A stretch of 15,319 nucleotides of DNA from assembly GCA_900548745.1 (NCBI GenBank), contig URLQ01000062.1, positions 1-15,319 on the forward strand. The letters run 5' to 3'. Below are positions 14,409 to 15,319 of this stretch, piece after piece (the stretch's first letter is position 1; each line of letters begins with the position of its first letter). The position numbers and the translations under genes were made by a program. The notes under the pieces were generated by a model. That model ran no database searches. It was not told the origin of the DNA and saw only the letters and a program-made list of their open reading frames with translations. The DNA comes from an uncultured Prevotella sp. (GTDB lineage Bacteria; Bacteroidota; Bacteroidia; Bacteroidales; Bacteroidaceae).

Positions 14409-14957
14409 CTACGCCCTTACCCTTCTGACAATTGCCGCCACGGGCACACTAATCAATATGCCGACTATTACATTGACAGTCAGAAACTGGTACGCTATCT
14501 CTATCGGACGCATGGTCGTCATCGTATTCTGCAATATTGCTATCAGCTGCTTTGCCTCGACGCCATACACTTCTTTTACCACCGAAGCATATTCCGGAGT
14601 TGAAAGCATAGAGATATACTGGTTGATGATATAGCCGTGGTCCATGAACTGGAAATAAAGATACTGCGCCACAGCCATAAGCAAGACGGAATGGAAGAAT
14701 GTCTGCACGCAATAAAGCATTGCCTTGCCGAAACTTATCTCCCCTCCGATAATATTATCGCGAAACTTTCTCGCCCTGACAACAAGAACGCCTACCGATA
14801 CTATTGCCAGCGCAACAGCCACGAAACTTAAAACCGGAACTTGAAATTCACCAACAAAGCAAAAGAAACTTGCTATCCACATCGCACCAATTATAGCACC
14901 GTCCACACGGGAGTGAGCTGAAAAATATTTATAGTCGTCGTTTGTTGCCATTATCAT
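14409..14957 (-). CDS. DUF4199 family integral membrane protein (182 aa)
   Basis: Four hydrophobic segments (about 20-40, 42-60, 80-102 and 148-172) with short polar loops and a basic C-terminus (VRRVRA) fit the DUF4199 family of small four-helix Bacteroidetes membrane proteins. The segment 'GGEISFGKAMLYCVQTFFHS' between helices 2 and 3 is the family-typical stretch. No catalytic residues are known. It is the first gene of the minus-strand run ending at 10414, with a -7 box at 15021-15028 upstream, and may serve the following glycosyltransferase, for example in lipid-carrier handling (inference from neighbourhood only). Confidence 0.85.
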   Translation of the reverse strand: MIMATNDDYKYFSAHSRVDGAIIGAMWIASFFCFVGEFQVPVLSFVAVALAIVSVGVLVVRARKFRDNIIGGEISFGKAMLYCVQTFFHSVLLMAVAQYLYFQFMDHGYIINQYISMLSTPEYASVVKEVYGVEAKQLIAILQNTMTTMRPIEIAYQFLTVNVIVGILISVPVAAIVRRVRA

Positions 14958-15020
14958 TCATATATTCAATTAATGGAAATCGTTTTTTGTTCACCTTATT
15001 ATATTATTATAAATACGGTG

Positions 15021-15028
15021 CAAAATTA
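15021..15028 (-). promoter_or_regulatory. -7 box for the DUF4199 operon
   Basis: On the minus strand this is TAATTTTG, matching TAnnTTTG, 64 bp upstream of the DUF4199 start. No TTTG lies at the right -33 distance (the nearest, 15059-15056, is 27 nt away), so the promoter is weak or factor-dependent. Confidence 0.4.
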
Positions 15029-15089
15029 CTTATTTTATATCACATATATACTCAGCAAATACATTTTTTTGATTTTTATTGCTAAAAAC

Positions 15090-15120
15090 TTTGTAGAGTT
15101 TAGAAAAAACGCTACCTTTG
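15090..15120 (+). promoter_or_regulatory. Promoter of the SRP RNA / tRNA-Thr unit
   Basis: TTTG (15090-15093), 19 nt, then TACCTTTG (15113-15120) fits the Bacteroidetes promoter exactly. Transcription is expected from about 15127, shortly ahead of the first SRP helix. Confidence 0.8.
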
Positions 15121-15139
15121 CACCCGCATTTAACAATAA

Positions 15140-15242
15140 GACGGGTAAGTCTTGTACGGCCAGCTCCCTTCGAATCCTCCAGGACGGGAACGTAGCAAAG
15201 GTAGTTGGTTGTAGCGACGCGATACAAGTAGCTTGCCCACCC
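15140..15242 (+). ncRNA. ffs: Signal recognition particle RNA, small bacterial (4.5S) type
   Basis: The apical SRP motif is complete: CAGG / AGCA symmetric loop around ACG-GGAA-CGT, a GGAA tetraloop (about 15180-15197), the site bound by Ffh. The following 'AAAGGTAGTTGG...GACGCG...AAGTAGCTTGCCC' parallels the descending side of the E. coli RNA. Long-range closure is seen: GGGTAAG (15143-15149) with CTTGCCC (15232-15238), and CTTGTA (15151-15156) with TACAAG (15223-15228). Length of about 100 nt suits the small form. The ends are approximate. The 3' end abuts tRNA-Thr, so the mature end may be made by RNase P cutting at the tRNA 5' end. Confidence 0.88.
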
Positions 15243-15316
15243 GCCTCTTTAGCTCAGTTGGCCAGAGCACGTGATTTGTAATCTCGGGGTCGTTGGTTCG
15301 AATCCGACAAGAGGCT
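15243..15316 (+). tRNA. tRNA-Thr (anticodon TGT)
   Basis: 74-nt cloverleaf: acceptor GCCTCTT (15243-15249) with AAGAGGC (15309-15315), discriminator T; D stem GCTC/GAGC; anticodon loop TTTGTAA, anticodon TGT; T arm GTTGG-TTCGAAT-CCGAC. The anticodon stem CGTGA/TCTCG has a U-U mismatch at its third pair. CCA is not encoded (CAA follows the discriminator). Confidence 0.95.
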
Positions 15317-15319
15317 CAA

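Overview
The window reads as a Bacteroidales chromosome, most likely Prevotella or a close relative. Three things point there: promoters of the Bacteroidetes form TTTG-N19-21-TAnnTTTG (ahead of the sensor kinase, the SRP RNA and the primase-like gene), a lipoprotein whose lipidated Cys is followed by S-S and an acidic run, and families I know mainly from this order (DUF6452, DUF6048, DUF4199). Species assignment is inference.

Left part (about 1-7240, visibly AT-richer): accessory DNA. From about 4771 down to position 51 everything reads on the minus strand. A promoter at 4778-4807 leads into a 250-nt segment with extensive self-complementarity, including a long-range two-block helix. Then follow a secreted WG-repeat protein, a zinc-ribbon membrane protein (4-bp ATGA overlap), a large zinc-ribbon/TM/WG-repeat protein, a probable surface lipoprotein and a small zinc-ribbon membrane protein. 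The three zinc ribbons have their four cysteines at identical residue numbers. Upstream lies an unlinked minus-strand gene for a primase-like replication protein (5068-6402), with its own promoter, a structured leader, and a nearby array of TTGATAC heptamers. This looks like an integrated plasmid-like or mobile segment, but no integrase, transposase or attachment site is visible.

Middle (6640-7618): nearly 1 kb with no convincing gene. It holds a palindrome-rich patch, a 14-bp direct repeat, two strong hairpins at 7137-7238, and an interspersed-repeat-like unit (7303-7387).

Right part (7532-15319): ordinary core genes. A lipoprotein/TPR sensor histidine kinase and a LytTR response regulator form a plus-strand two-component pair. 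They converge on a six-gene minus-strand run: DUF4199, GT2 glycosyltransferase, DUF6452 lipoprotein, DUF6048 outer-membrane-like protein, ApbE flavin transferase and a Crp/Fnr-type regulator. At the right end an SRP (4.5S-type) RNA with a clear promoter abuts tRNA-Thr(TGT).

The most interesting item is the unassigned structured RNA heading the zinc-ribbon/WG operon.
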